Numbered from the stretch's first letter, positions 44,255 through 53,690 are shown. The stretch is 64,000 nt of DNA from an uncultured Pseudomonadales bacterium (GCA_938017975.1 CALIKQ010000031.1:1-64000), one strand, 5' to 3'. Notes: a model not told the origin generated them from the letters alone. Translations and numbers: made by a program.

Positions 44255-44379
44255 AGGGTTTCTCATAGGATCAGAAGGAACAATCATGCCATCAGCTGAT
44301 GGGATGGTTTCGGTTGAGTATGCTAGGGTTTAAGAGTCTAGGCAACGCGGTTGGGCTTCAGATAGCGGAGGAGTTTTAA

Positions 44380-45246
44380 ATGTCAGTTAGTTCTCAAGAA
44401 ATGAACACGAGTTTTACGCTGGATACCGGTACAGAGGAACTGCTTTGCGAGGTCGATCAAGGTGTCGCACTGGTGACTTTGAATAAACCACACAAAAAAA
44501 ATGCGCTTGGCGACAAACTCACACCAGCTTTACGGGCATTGTTGCCAGTGCTTGAAACCGACCCCCGAGTGGGCTGCGTTTTGTTGACCGGAGCCGGAGA
44601 TGCTTTTTGCGCCGGGGGCGATGTGTCGGAGATGGGTCAGGGGAGTGCCGCAACAAATTCGACGGATCGAGCGCAGGCGCCCACAAGCGCCGAACAACGC
44701 ATTGCCACGCTCACAGAAAAACAAATGGAGTTGACCCATCGCCTCTATCATTTGAAAAAGATTACGATCGCGGCACTGCCGGGCGCGGCTGCCGGTGCAG
44801 GCTTGTCTATTGCCTTGGCGTGCGATCTTCGGGTTGGTTCAGAAAGGGCTTTTATTACAACCGCCTTTCGCAACATCGGGTTGTCTGGGGATTATGGTGC
44901 GAGCTGGTTTTTATCCCGGCTCGTTGGCTTAGGACGAGCTAAAGCGTTGTTTTATTCATCGGAAAGGCTCGATGCAGTTACCTGTGAGCAGTGGGGTCTA
45001 TTGAATGCCGTTTTCAAGGAGAATACTTTTCGGGAGGACAGTCTAGACTACGCGAAAAAGATCGCTCAGGGGCCGCGACAGGCCTTGGCTTTCATGAAAG
45101 AGAACTTACAGGCAGGATTTGAGCAGAGCCTTGAAAGCAGTTTGGCATTGGAAGCACAGCATCTCATTGAGTGTTCTGGAACGGCCGAATCAAAAGAGGC
45201 AATTCGTGCATTTATAGAAAAGAGGCCGCCCGATTTCAGCGTCTAA
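44380..45246 (+). CDS. Enoyl-CoA hydratase/isomerase family protein
   Basis: A 288-residue crotonase. The oxyanion-hole motifs are AGDAFCAGGDVSEM and AALPGAAAGAGLSIALACDLRV. An insertion of about 25 residues (GQGSAATNSTDRAQAPTSAEQ) follows the first. In the second active-site region (NIGLSGDYGASWFL) aspartate occupies the position where isomerases often place an acid, so isomerase or hydrolase activity is as likely as hydration. It sits alone between the HCCA isomerase-like gene (divergent) and the SnoaL-like gene. Confidence 0.87.
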   Translation: MSVSSQEMNTSFTLDTGTEELLCEVDQGVALVTLNKPHKKNALGDKLTPALRALLPVLETDPRVGCVLLTGAGDAFCAGGDVSEMGQGSAATNSTDRAQAPTSAEQRIATLTEKQMELTHRLYHLKKITIAALPGAAAGAGLSIALACDLRVGSERAFITTAFRNIGLSGDYGASWFLSRLVGLGRAKALFYSSERLDAVTCEQWGLLNAVFKENTFREDSLDYAKKIAQGPRQALAFMKENLQAGFEQSLESSLALEAQHLIECSGTAESKEAIRAFIEKRPPDFSV

Positions 45247-45644
45247 AGGGCAGGGTGTACCGGGATAGCTACCCGCCTCTGATGGGTGCAAATGCTCAAG
45301 CTCTGGCAGTTTGGTCCTGTGACATCGGGTGATTTGCCCAATTTGGCCTTCTCTGTGGGCACGTTCAAGCAGGACACTTTAAAGGTTTTTTTGGATCCTA
45401 AGCATGGAGCACTTTCGAGTGGATCTTTTTTGGGGAGAGGTTGGTACGAACATTTGTGCGCCCACGTTTTAGGAAGATCGATGTGGGCCCGGCGCACAGG
45501 GATAGGCCGTTCAGGTTAAACCCGCTCGAACACCGAGTCAGCGCTGTTGGGCCTGAGACCTATTTTTCAACGACAGCGTCTCATGGTGGCTTTGATGACA
45601 AAGGCAGGAAAATCAATAAGATCAATCGACTTAACAGGGAGCAG
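45247..45644. other. Intergenic region, 398 bases
   Basis: A T-run with modest upstream pairing near 45380 (TTTAAAGGTTTTTTTGGATCC) might end the hydratase transcript. Frames that extend into this region lack ribosome sites and family resemblance. Confidence 0.4.
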
Positions 45645-46022
45645 ATGATGTCAAACAATGTTGAGGTTGTTAGAAGTTTTATCGAGGCATGGTCTCGGCT
45701 TGATCCCGCCGAGTTGGCTGGTTTTTTTCATGAATCGGGGGTGTATCACAACATGCCTGCTAAGCCGGTTGTTGGTCGTGAGACTGTTCAGACATTTATC
45801 GCAGGCTTTATCAGCACGTGGACCGAAACGGATTGGGAAATCTTATCGTTAATCGGCGAAGGCGACTGGGTGATTTGCGAACGCATTGACCGAACGAAGA
45901 CAACCCAGGGTGATGTTGACCTCCCTTGCTGTGGTGTTTTTCAAATGGAAGCGTGCAAAATTAAGCTTTGGCGCGATTACTTCGATATGGGAACCTATGT
46001 CCGCGCAATGTCTGCTTCATGA
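45645..46022 (+). CDS. SnoaL/limonene-epoxide-hydrolase-like protein
   Basis: About 126 residues, starting at ATG 45645 (or 45648) behind AGGGA. A longer in-frame GTG would add 68 unrelated residues. It has the cone-shaped alpha+beta NTF2 fold, seen in VRSFIEAWSRLDPAELAGFF, VVGRETVQTFI, and IKLWRDYFDMGTY at the C-terminus. The RDYFDMG string, with an Arg-Asp pair in a buried position, matches limonene-1,2-epoxide hydrolases, which open terpene or similar epoxides. A P450 (CYP153) and further hydratases are near, so epoxide hydrolysis fits. Confidence 0.8.
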   Translation: MMSNNVEVVRSFIEAWSRLDPAELAGFFHESGVYHNMPAKPVVGRETVQTFIAGFISTWTETDWEILSLIGEGDWVICERIDRTKTTQGDVDLPCCGVFQMEACKIKLWRDYFDMGTYVRAMSAS

Positions 46023-46467
46023 ATAGCGATGCGGGTTGCTACTGATGGCCCCTTCAAGAGACATGACAAGAGATCGAGGTCCTGAAAAGGAATGATTTAA
46101 GCGCGGGTCCTGGTTTTAGGCAGACGTATCATTTGGGGGACATGGCCACGGGCAAAGACAATCACAAGGCCTTCAGGTTGAGGGTCACTTGGGGCAGAAA
46201 TTGTAATCGTGAATCTTTTCAGCCAGGGCTCAGTCTAGCGATAGCCCAGCTTTGCTATGGACCAGCTTTGCTATGGGCCAGTTTTGCTATGGCTCAGTTT
46301 TGTTACGGGTCAGTGGCACTGAGCGCTATCAATGGGGTTGCTGCAAACGCCGTAAGGCAGATTTTATACTCCCGCAGTGGCCTAGAGAGACCCCGATGCT
46401 TTGGATAGCCTGGTTGAAAAGGCCTCCTTTGGAGACCAAGATCGCCGGCAATGATTGTGCTTGCTTG
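46023..46467. other. Intergenic region with tandem repeat
   Basis: 445 bases between two genes that converge. The only structure seen is the four-copy repeat at 46247-46310. Short frames here translate the repeat and look spurious. Confidence 0.5.
46247..46310. repeat. Four tandem copies of a 16-bp repeat
   Basis: The unit CAGCTTTGCTATGGAC is repeated four times head to tail, with drift in the later copies (CAGCTTTGCTATGGGC, CAGTTTTGCTATGGCT, CAGTTTTGTTACGGGT). The period of 16 is not a multiple of three, so it is not selected as coding sequence. No spacers, so it is not a CRISPR. Confidence 0.9.
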
Positions 46468-47262
46468 TTATTGGCCCTGAAAATTGGGTTGACGCTTTTC
46501 TAGAAAAGCTCGGATCCCCTCTTTTCCGTCTTTTGACATTGCACATTCGGCTATGGCGCGGGTCTCTTGTTCCATTTGGCTTTCGAGGCCCTGATTGAAG
46601 CTGTCGTTCAGCAGGCTTTTTACGGCGCCAAAAGCTCGGGTAGGGCCTTGACGCAGTTTCGAGAGTAATTGCTCGGTTTCTTCAATTAGGGCGTCGGCGG
46701 CAACCGCTCTATTGATCAGGCCCCACTGCTCAGCCTCCGACGCTGAGAGAACGCGATTGGTCAACATCAGTTCCCTGGCTTTTCGGTCGCCGATACGGCG
46801 TGGCAGAAAATAGGTTGAGCTGCCATCTGGAGATAAGCCAGCTTGGGTGTATGCCATTGTAAATTTTGCAGACTCAGCCGCGATTGATAGATCCGCCGCA
46901 ACCGCTAGACTAAAACCTGCGCCCGCGGCGGTTCCCTGAATGGCGGCAACAACCGGCGCTTTCAGTCGAGTGAGGCGGCTGATCCCCATGTGCAGATCGC
47001 CGGCCATTTCACGAATCATGGCACCAACGTCATCCCCGGCGGCACCGAATTCACCAATGTCCCCTCCAGCGCAAAATAGTTTGCCCTCAGCATTGATCAA
47101 AACAGCCCGTAAGCCCGTGTGCTCTTCACAAGCAATCGCTGCTAAATTTAATTCTCTCGCCATTCGTGGATTCATCGCGTTGGCTGCTTCTGGGCGGGCA
47201 AGCGTGATTGTGGCCAGTGAATCCTCAATGGAAAATTTCAGGGTTTCAAACTCGAGACGCAT
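46468..47262 (-). CDS. Enoyl-CoA hydratase/isomerase family protein
   Basis: A 264-residue crotonase starting MRLEFETLKFSIED (ATG 47262); an upstream start adds 26 non-homologous residues. Motifs are AEGKLFCAGGDIGEFG and AAIQGTAAGAGFSLAVAADLSI, the two oxyanion-hole segments. At the second catalytic position it has GLSPDGSSTYFLPRRIG, with aspartate rather than glutamate, as in PaaG-like isomerases. It may act in ring- or double-bond shifting of unsaturated acyl-CoAs. It is divergent from the CYP153 gene. Confidence 0.88.
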   Translation of the reverse strand: MRLEFETLKFSIEDSLATITLARPEAANAMNPRMARELNLAAIACEEHTGLRAVLINAEGKLFCAGGDIGEFGAAGDDVGAMIREMAGDLHMGISRLTRLKAPVVAAIQGTAAGAGFSLAVAADLSIAAESAKFTMAYTQAGLSPDGSSTYFLPRRIGDRKARELMLTNRVLSASEAEQWGLINRAVAADALIEETEQLLSKLRQGPTRAFGAVKSLLNDSFNQGLESQMEQETRAIAECAMSKDGKEGIRAFLEKRQPNFQGQ

Positions 47263-47400
47263 AAGGAAATACTCTTTTAAATCTTGCAAGCAATATAACA
47301 AAAGGATCGGCGTTTGAAAGGCTCTGGATTTTTTTAACAAGCGTTCTGATTTGGGGCTGTATTGTGTAGACTCTAGTCAGTTTGAATGAGGAGCATTCCC

Positions 47401-48642
47401 ATGAGCGAAGCTTTAGCAAAACCTGTCAAGCCAGATCCCGAAACTGCGCCGTTGGCGGAATTGGATCTGTTTTTACCGGACCTTTTTCACGACGATTATC
47501 ACGTCAAGGTGTTCGAGCGGCTTCGAGCCGAGGATCCTGTTTTTCATCAGGAGGTCGAAGAAATTGGATCAACTTGGAATGTGACTCGTTACGAAGACAT
47601 TATGGCGGTCGATACAGATCACGACACCTATTCGTCAGATGGGTCAATTGTTGCCACGGACCAGGACGAAGATTTTGCCCTGCCCATGTTTATTGCGATG
47701 GACCCACCTCGTCACGATCAGCAGCGCAGAGAAGTCAATGGTGTTGTTGCACCGCGTAACCTCGCAGTGATGGAAGAGACCATACGTCGTCGAGTTCAGA
47801 CCATTCTTGAAGGCTTGCCGGTTGGTGAGACTTTCAACTGGGTTGATGAAGTTTCGATTGAGTTGACCACTCAGATGTTGGCGACGTTATTTGATTTTCC
47901 TTTTGAGGACCGTCGTAAGCTAACGCGGTGGAGCGATGTTGCCACAGCCGATGAGCAGTCTGGAATTATTGAAAGTGAAGAGCAACGTCGAGAGGAATTG
48001 ACCGAATGCCTGATGTACTTCACCGAGCTCTGGAATCAGCGTGTCAATCAGCCGCCCGCGATGGACCTCGTCTCTATGCTCGCGCATGGAGAGTCCACGA
48101 AGAATATGGATCCCATGGAGTACCTTGGAAATCTGGTTTTGCTGATTGTCGGTGGTAATGATACGACGCGTAACTCGATTACGGGTGGCGTTCGCTTCCT
48201 GAACCAATTCCCAGATGAATATCGCAAGCTCACCGCGAATCCCGGTTTGATTCCCAACATGGTGCCTGAAATTATTCGTTTTCAGACGCCGTTGGCTTAT
48301 ATGCGCCGTACGACTACCAAGGACGTTGTCCTGGGCGGAAAACACATACCCAAAGGCGGCCGAGTTCTGATGTGGTATGTCTCTGGCAACCGAGACAGTC
48401 AGATGATCGAACAAGCGGACCGATTTTGGATAGACCGACCGAAGGCGCGTCAGCAGCTGAGTTTCGGGTTTGGTATCCATCGATGTATGGGTAATCGACT
48501 TGCAGAGATGCAACTGCGCGTGCTTTGGGAAGAAATTCTTGCGAAGTTTGAGCGGGTCGAAGTGGTTGGCGAACCGTCGTATGTTAATTCCAATTTCGTC
48601 AAGGGCTATTCGCACCTTCCTGTCAGATTGCACGCAAAATAG
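47401..48642 (+). CDS. CYP153-type P450 alkane/fatty acid omega-hydroxylase
   Basis: A 413-residue P450 with the marks of family CYP153: FIAMDPPRHDQQRREVNGVVAP, the I-helix IVGGNDTTRNSITGG, MRRTTTKDVVLGGKHI, and the heme loop SFGFGIHRCMGNRLAEMQLR with Cys362. CYP153 enzymes hydroxylate the terminal carbon of medium-chain alkanes, alcohols, fatty acids and some terpenes such as limonene, using a ferredoxin and reductase not found here. ATG 47401 is preferred, with GAGGAG just upstream and overlapping the longer start. Confidence 0.9.
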   Translation: MSEALAKPVKPDPETAPLAELDLFLPDLFHDDYHVKVFERLRAEDPVFHQEVEEIGSTWNVTRYEDIMAVDTDHDTYSSDGSIVATDQDEDFALPMFIAMDPPRHDQQRREVNGVVAPRNLAVMEETIRRRVQTILEGLPVGETFNWVDEVSIELTTQMLATLFDFPFEDRRKLTRWSDVATADEQSGIIESEEQRREELTECLMYFTELWNQRVNQPPAMDLVSMLAHGESTKNMDPMEYLGNLVLLIVGGNDTTRNSITGGVRFLNQFPDEYRKLTANPGLIPNMVPEIIRFQTPLAYMRRTTTKDVVLGGKHIPKGGRVLMWYVSGNRDSQMIEQADRFWIDRPKARQQLSFGFGIHRCMGNRLAEMQLRVLWEEILAKFERVEVVGEPSYVNSNFVKGYSHLPVRLHAK

Positions 48643-48713
48643 CGACCGACTCTGTCTCTTGCGTCATTGCCTCGGGGCGGGATACGAGTCTTGAAACTGA
48701 GGGTTGGCAGCCG

Positions 48714-50081
48714 ATGATGCACAACGGGAGTTTTTGGTTCGATAGCCTTGGGCCTGATGATGTTGGCTTAGTCCCAGAATCGATGCCTAGTCAGGTTGAC
48801 GTGGCGATCATCGGTGGCGGCTATACCGGTCTTTGGTCGGCCTACTATCTGAGCGAACATCGCCCTGATCTTAAGATTGCCATTTTAGAAGCGGAAGTCT
48901 TCGGTTTCGGTGCCAGCGGCCGTAACGGCGGATGGTGCATGGGCACCTCTCACGATGTCGAGGCGCTGCTGAGTCGAGCGTCCACCCATGCAACTGGCCT
49001 GAGGTTAGCCCAAGCGATGCAGGCAACGGTTGATGAAATCGCTCGGGTCGCGGATCAGGAGCAAATCGATTGCGATTTGACAAAAGGTGGCAGCTTGACA
49101 GTGGCAACCAACCGCTTCCAAGTTGGCCAGCTACAAGCATCCCTTAAACATTTGCACCACATTGGCTTCAGTAGTTCTGACTATCGCTGGCTCGATGCAT
49201 CTGAATCACGGGCTCGGGTGGGTACGGCCAACAATTTTGGCGCTTTGTTTACGCCGCATTGCGCGGCAATTCATCCCGCTCGATTGGCTCGGGGCTTGGC
49301 GTATCGATTACAAGCGAGAGGTGTGCATTGTTTGGAGTCGACGCGAGTCAGCCGGTACACGTCCGGACTTGTTGAGACAAACCAGGGCGCGATTCGTGCT
49401 GATACTATCCTTCGCGCGACCGAGGGCTTTACACCATCGATTGAGGGGCTAAAGCGGGCAGTCTTGCCGATCTACTCAATGATGGTGGCAACAGAACCTT
49501 TGCCTGCTTCAGTTTGGGATGAGATAGGGCTTGCTCAGCGAGAAACCTTCGGGGACTCTCGGCGAGTGGTCATCTACGGCCAGCGTACTGCCGATGACCG
49601 TATCGCTTTTGGCGGTCGAGGCGGCTACTACTTCGGCTCAAAAATCAAACCGGTGATCCCAGGGAACGATCCAGGATTCGAGATGATTGCTCAAACCTTG
49701 AGAGATCTGTTTCCTGTTTTAATGGATTACGAAGTGACCCATCGATGGGGTGGCCCTCTTGGCGTGAATCGGCACTGGCGACCGACGGTAACGTTTGATC
49801 CTAAAACCGGCATAGGGTCTGCGGGTGGCTATGTGGGTGAAGGGGTTGCAGCTTCTAACCTCGCAGCCAGGATTTTGGTTGATTTAGTCCTTGATCAGGA
49901 TTCAGAAATCCTGAGTTTGCCTTGGGTTGATGACCATGCAAAAAACTGGGAAGTCGAACCGGTTCGCTTTTTAGGGGCTCGACTGTTACAGCATGCGGCG
50001 GAGCGTGCCGATGCTTGTGAGGCCGAGTTGGGTCGGCCCGCTCCGGTTTGGGGCGGGTTGTTTGACCGATTTGTTGACTGA
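48714..50081 (+). CDS. FAD-dependent oxidoreductase (DAO family)
   Basis: A 455-residue D-amino-acid-oxidase-fold flavoprotein. The FAD motif VAIIGGGYTGLWSAYYLSE is near residue 30, and FGFGASGRNGGWCMG near residue 65 is the signature of PuuB-like and glycine-oxidase-like enzymes. GIGSAGGYVGEGVAASN closes the FAD site near the C-terminus. It oxidises a secondary or primary amine in the cytoplasm and would release an aldehyde. 71 bases after CYP153, 26 bases before the GST: one operon. Confidence 0.87.
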   Translation: MMHNGSFWFDSLGPDDVGLVPESMPSQVDVAIIGGGYTGLWSAYYLSEHRPDLKIAILEAEVFGFGASGRNGGWCMGTSHDVEALLSRASTHATGLRLAQAMQATVDEIARVADQEQIDCDLTKGGSLTVATNRFQVGQLQASLKHLHHIGFSSSDYRWLDASESRARVGTANNFGALFTPHCAAIHPARLARGLAYRLQARGVHCLESTRVSRYTSGLVETNQGAIRADTILRATEGFTPSIEGLKRAVLPIYSMMVATEPLPASVWDEIGLAQRETFGDSRRVVIYGQRTADDRIAFGGRGGYYFGSKIKPVIPGNDPGFEMIAQTLRDLFPVLMDYEVTHRWGGPLGVNRHWRPTVTFDPKTGIGSAGGYVGEGVAASNLAARILVDLVLDQDSEILSLPWVDDHAKNWEVEPVRFLGARLLQHAAERADACEAELGRPAPVWGGLFDRFVD

Positions 50082-50107
50082 ATGCGATTAGGAAAAGGAG
50101 AGACGCG

Positions 50108-50845
50108 ATGTTAGATCTACATTATTGGCCGACACCCAATGGTAAGAAGGTCACCATACAGTTAGAGGAATGCGGTTTAGCGTATCGAGTGGTGCCTTGT
50201 AATATTGGTCAGGGGGATCAGTTTACCGAAGCGTTTTTAGCCATCAACCCGAATAACCGAATGCCGGCGCTGGTTGATCATTCGCCTGCAGAGGGTGGGC
50301 CGCCGATCTCGATTTTTGAATCAGGTGCCATGATGCTGTATCTGGCCGAAAAAACAGGCCAATTTATGCCGAGTGACCCTAGGGGTAAGTATGATGTGGT
50401 TCAGTGGGTTATGTGGCAAATGGCCAACCAAGGACCTAAGTCAGGGGAATGTGGCCACTTTCGCAGGTTGGGTGATAGCGAGGGCGACCAGTCTTACGCG
50501 GTGACTCGATTCACTGATGAGGTGAACCGCTTTTACGGAGTTCTGAATAACCAACTGTTTAATCAACGTTATCTTTGTGGTGAGCAATACACCATTGCGG
50601 ACATGATCTGTTACCCCTGGTGCGTAAATTGGGCCGGGCAAGGCCAAGACATTAATGACTTCAAATACTTCAAACGTTGGTTTGATGAGCTATCAGAGCG
50701 CCCAGGCGTTCAACGCGGAATGGCGGTTGGCAGCGAGTTGCGCAATGACCCCGCATCTCTGTCTTCTGAAGAGCGGGCGAGTCTTAAGGCCATGCTTTAT
50801 AACCAGCGGGCCCGTCCTGCACCTGAGCATGGGGGCTTGCTCTGA
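50108..50845 (+). CDS. Glutathione S-transferase (Nu-class/YfcG-like)
   Basis: A 245-residue GST. The thioredoxin-like domain starts LDLHYWPTPNGKKVTIQLEECG, with the glutathione-binding INPNNRMPALVD and FESGAMMLYLAEKTG. The C-terminal helical domain has TIADMICYPWCVNW, the usual N-capping box. It resembles the YfcG/YghU group of disulfide-bond reductases. The purine-rich AAAAGGAGA lies just before the ATG, and it ends the CYP153 operon. Confidence 0.89.
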   Translation: MLDLHYWPTPNGKKVTIQLEECGLAYRVVPCNIGQGDQFTEAFLAINPNNRMPALVDHSPAEGGPPISIFESGAMMLYLAEKTGQFMPSDPRGKYDVVQWVMWQMANQGPKSGECGHFRRLGDSEGDQSYAVTRFTDEVNRFYGVLNNQLFNQRYLCGEQYTIADMICYPWCVNWAGQGQDINDFKYFKRWFDELSERPGVQRGMAVGSELRNDPASLSSEERASLKAMLYNQRARPAPEHGGLL

Positions 50846-51008
50846 TTGTGCTGCACGCTCAGGCAGCGTGTGCGCGCAATCTAGGCGAGGCTTGCTCCAG
50901 CAGATGATTCGTGCCTAGACGGTCAAGGCGGGGTCTGCCAAAAGTACTTGAGACCTTTTTTTGGCGCAGCAGGTCTCGTCTAACGTGCCCTAGGTTCGCA
51001 GGGTCGGT

Positions 51009-51863
51009 TTACTCAAAGGTTCGTTCGGTCCACCAAGGAAAGTATTCAGGCATGTCGCTAGAGACTTTTCCGGGGAAAACGGGGGTGCGTTTTTCTAAAA
51101 AGGATTCAACCCCTTCAATCGCGTCCGCCGATTTTCCTCGATGATAGATGCCACGAGAGTCTACTTTGTGGGCCTCCATGGGATGGTCGGCGCCAAGCAT
51201 TCGCCACATCATCTGACGGATAAGTGCGACCGACACAGGAGAGGTGGATTCGGCAAATTCGTGAGCCAGATCGATTGCAGCTGGCATCAAGTCGGTGGGT
51301 TTGTGAACGCTGCGGACCAGTCCGCCTGCCTTTGCCTCGGCGGCTCCAAAAACGCGACCCGAAAACGTCCACTCGAGCGCTTGTTGAATTCCCACAATCC
51401 TTGGTAAAAACCAGCTTGAACACGCTTCCGGTACCACGGCCCTTTTTGAAAAGACAAAACCATAACGCGCGTCTTCAGACGCAAGGCGGACATCCGTGGC
51501 GCACTGAAGCGTCGCGCCCACGCCAACTGCCGGGCCGTTGCAAGCGGAAATGATTGGTTTTAGTGATTCGAATATTCTCAAGGTTAGAACGCCGCCGCCG
51601 TCGCGTCGTAATCCACCCTCTCGGCCTGGGGCATCGTTATTGAAGGTATTGCCTCCGCCGGAAAGGTCGGCGCCAGCGCAAAAGCCCCGGCCAGCGCCTG
51701 TGAAGATAACGGCTCTGATGTCATCATCGGCATCTGCTGCATCTAGGGCAGAGATGATTTCTGCTTGCATCTGACCAGTATACGCATTGAGTTTGTCTGG
51801 CCGGTTAAGAGTAATCGTCAGGATGGGACCGTTTTTGTCATAAATAATCTGTTCAAAGTTCAT
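51009..51863 (-). CDS. Enoyl-CoA hydratase (PaaG/EchA-like)
   Basis: A 284-residue crotonase starting MNFEQIIYDKNGPIL (ATG 51863 behind TTAGGAAAC). Motifs are GAGRGFCAGADLSGGG and SACNGPAVGVGATLQCATDVRL; both oxyanion-hole loops are intact. FSKRAVVPEACSSWFLPRIVG carries a glutamate at the position used for catalysis in hydratases. It is the last gene of the PTPS operon, with nine bases separating it from the TTC38-like gene. Its link to pterin or queuosine genes is unclear. Confidence 0.88.
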   Translation of the reverse strand: MNFEQIIYDKNGPILTITLNRPDKLNAYTGQMQAEIISALDAADADDDIRAVIFTGAGRGFCAGADLSGGGNTFNNDAPGREGGLRRDGGGVLTLRIFESLKPIISACNGPAVGVGATLQCATDVRLASEDARYGFVFSKRAVVPEACSSWFLPRIVGIQQALEWTFSGRVFGAAEAKAGGLVRSVHKPTDLMPAAIDLAHEFAESTSPVSVALIRQMMWRMLGADHPMEAHKVDSRGIYHRGKSADAIEGVESFLEKRTPVFPGKVSSDMPEYFPWWTERTFE

Positions 51864-51871
51864 TGAGTTTC

Positions 51872-53077
51872 CTAAGCGTAGTGTTGAATAAAATCCGTAA
51901 ATAGCATCCGTTGCGCGTGAGAGCCTCCTAGTGACTGCAGTTCGGGTAGCGCTTTTTCTAAGTGACGCACTCCGAGCGCTGGATCTTCTCCGGCAATATG
52001 AATGATGCCCGAGGCGAGATCGGTGCCAATGCGCTGACAAAGCTGTCCTTGCTCTTGCTCGCCCCTGCTCCAAAGTTCAAAGGGTGCCATCATCGTTTGT
52101 TTGGCAGTTTTGCTTGCTGTTCGCACTTGAATCATCAGGTAATGCAGGGCGATAAAAAGTAGCTCTTGATCGTTGGCACGGTGTTGGTAGTCGGTCAGAG
52201 CAAACCACCGGTCTTCGACATCAATGCCTTTCATTTCGAGGCGCCAGAGCAGGCTTGCAGCGTTACACACGTCAAGATAAAAATCATCATTCAAGCAATC
52301 GGTGAGCTCTTGATCGTAGAGATTCAGCGCCTCATCGAGGCGGTCTTGTCCAATGAACATCAATGCTTTGTGCCAAATCAAATGGTTCCTAAAATTATTT
52401 GTCTGGTCCCAATGTCGGTCACACGCTTCGAGCCAATCTATGCCCGCACTGTAAGTCTTCTGCATTTCATGTACGTGCCCAACCGCATGTGCCGCCCACA
52501 TATCCATAGGCTGCTCTGCAACCGCCGCTTCGCCGCAGGCAAGCGCATCAGAATAGTTTCCGCATTCCTCGTGTCCAAAACTCAGCATGCCGACAACAAA
52601 ACTTCGCCAGGGATGATCCTGAGGGAAATGTGGCAGCGATCGTTCAATAGAATCACGCATGCGAGCAACATCGCCGCGATAAAAGTGCAAATGATTAGCC
52701 GCTTTAAGCGCGATCAGGTCGGTAGGGTCTTTGATGAGAATTTGATCGAGTATCGCTGTAACGGTCAGGGTATCGTCTTGTCGCCAAGCATCTAACGCTT
52801 GGATGTGGAGCTGCTCGCGGTCTGTTCCTCCGGCCGCTTGAGCGGCGATCAGGGATTGATCGATGGCGGTCAAAAAACGCGGGTCGCTCGCTGACTTTAA
52901 TTGATAGCCTCTAAAAACATGACCCATTACAAAGTTTGGATCCTGAGCTTGTATTTGCTCAAGGGTTGTCATCGTTGTGGTGCTATAGGTGAGATACTGA
53001 TCGATAACGCGATCAAACTGGGTCAATGTTTCGGGATCATCTGCGGAATAAGGGGTTGTTTGATCAATGATGGCCAT
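51872..53077 (-). CDS. TTC38-type tetratricopeptide protein
   Basis: A 401-residue soluble protein of the TTC38 (tetratricopeptide repeat 38) family. It has TPR-like helices throughout and the conserved AAHAVGHVHEMQKTYSAGIDWLE and NHLIWHKALMFIGQDRLDEALNLYDQ, in which histidines recur. The family is found from bacteria to animals with no established biochemical role. ATG 53077 lies inside the DUF924 gene (14-base overlap), so the two are coupled in translation. Confidence 0.82.
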   Translation of the reverse strand: MAIIDQTTPYSADDPETLTQFDRVIDQYLTYSTTTMTTLEQIQAQDPNFVMGHVFRGYQLKSASDPRFLTAIDQSLIAAQAAGGTDREQLHIQALDAWRQDDTLTVTAILDQILIKDPTDLIALKAANHLHFYRGDVARMRDSIERSLPHFPQDHPWRSFVVGMLSFGHEECGNYSDALACGEAAVAEQPMDMWAAHAVGHVHEMQKTYSAGIDWLEACDRHWDQTNNFRNHLIWHKALMFIGQDRLDEALNLYDQELTDCLNDDFYLDVCNAASLLWRLEMKGIDVEDRWFALTDYQHRANDQELLFIALHYLMIQVRTASKTAKQTMMAPFELWSRGEQEQGQLCQRIGTDLASGIIHIAGEDPALGVRHLEKALPELQSLGGSHAQRMLFTDFIQHYA

Positions 53078-53690
53078 GGACTTGTCCAAAATGTTGTTTG
53101 CTACGTTCTAAAAATTCGATTTCGGCGTCAGTTTGGACTCTGCCCAAGAGACGATTGCGATGTGGAAATCGACCAAAGCGGTCAATGATTAAAGCGTGCT
53201 CTTGAAACGACTTCAAGAAGCCCTTCAAGATTATCCTCCAGGCTTCATCGGCGTCCTCTGTGATTCGCTCGAGCTGCTCAATACCCATGCGTTGTAGTTG
53301 CGCGTTTTCCGCGTGATGAAAAGGATGCAGCGCAAACACTTTTTCTATCGGTGAACACGGCAGATCAAGGCTTGGCCAATGCAAGCTCTGCGCAAAATTC
53401 TGTGCAATCTCGTCAAACGCGTAAGCCGCCGCAGTTCCGCGGTAGAGATGACGTGAAAACTGATCCAATAACAGAATCCGAGCTAGGATATCTCTTGCAT
53501 CGATTGGAGCTTCCTCTAAAGCTGGGGACTGAGCCGATTGATGATCTTCAGAAAAACGCTGGTTGATTTCGTCGTCAAGCAGATGTCCTGATCGATACCA
53601 TTGCTTCTTGGCTGCTGCGACCTTGGCCGGTGAGTAAGCAGCGGCGCCAAACCAGAATTCAAGGATCGCTGCTGTATTCACCAAGCCCAT
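53064..53690 (-). CDS. DUF924 family protein
   Basis: A 208-residue, mostly helical protein of the DUF924 family. The N-terminus AILEFWFGAAAYSPAKVAAAKKQWY, the central ARILLLDQFSRHLYRGTAAAYAFD and the FHHAEN, DRFGRFPHRNRLLGR blocks are those of the family. The family's function is undetermined; histidines and arginines in these blocks might form a ligand site. It overlaps the preceding transporter gene by 32 bases and the following gene by 14, an unusually tight packing. Confidence 0.88.
   Translation of the reverse strand: MGLVNTAAILEFWFGAAAYSPAKVAAAKKQWYRSGHLLDDEINQRFSEDHQSAQSPALEEAPIDARDILARILLLDQFSRHLYRGTAAAYAFDEIAQNFAQSLHWPSLDLPCSPIEKVFALHPFHHAENAQLQRMGIEQLERITEDADEAWRIILKGFLKSFQEHALIIDRFGRFPHRNRLLGRVQTDAEIEFLERSKQHFGQVHGHH

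Noticed and set aside
45441-45644. N-terminal extension of the SnoaL-like protein
   Set aside because: The extra 68 residues are basic, without family counterparts, and AGGGA sits before the inner ATG.
46247-46310. CRISPR array
   Set aside because: Units are adjacent with no spacers and decay in sequence; no cas gene is present.
46133-46503. Two overlapping plus-strand ORFs over the 16-bp repeat
   Set aside because: They translate a repeat whose period is not a multiple of three, have no ribosome sites and no family similarity.
51864-52073. 70-residue extension of the hydratase at 51009-51863
   Set aside because: It reads through the 3' end of the TTC38 gene in another frame and is arginine-rich, typical of a shadow frame.
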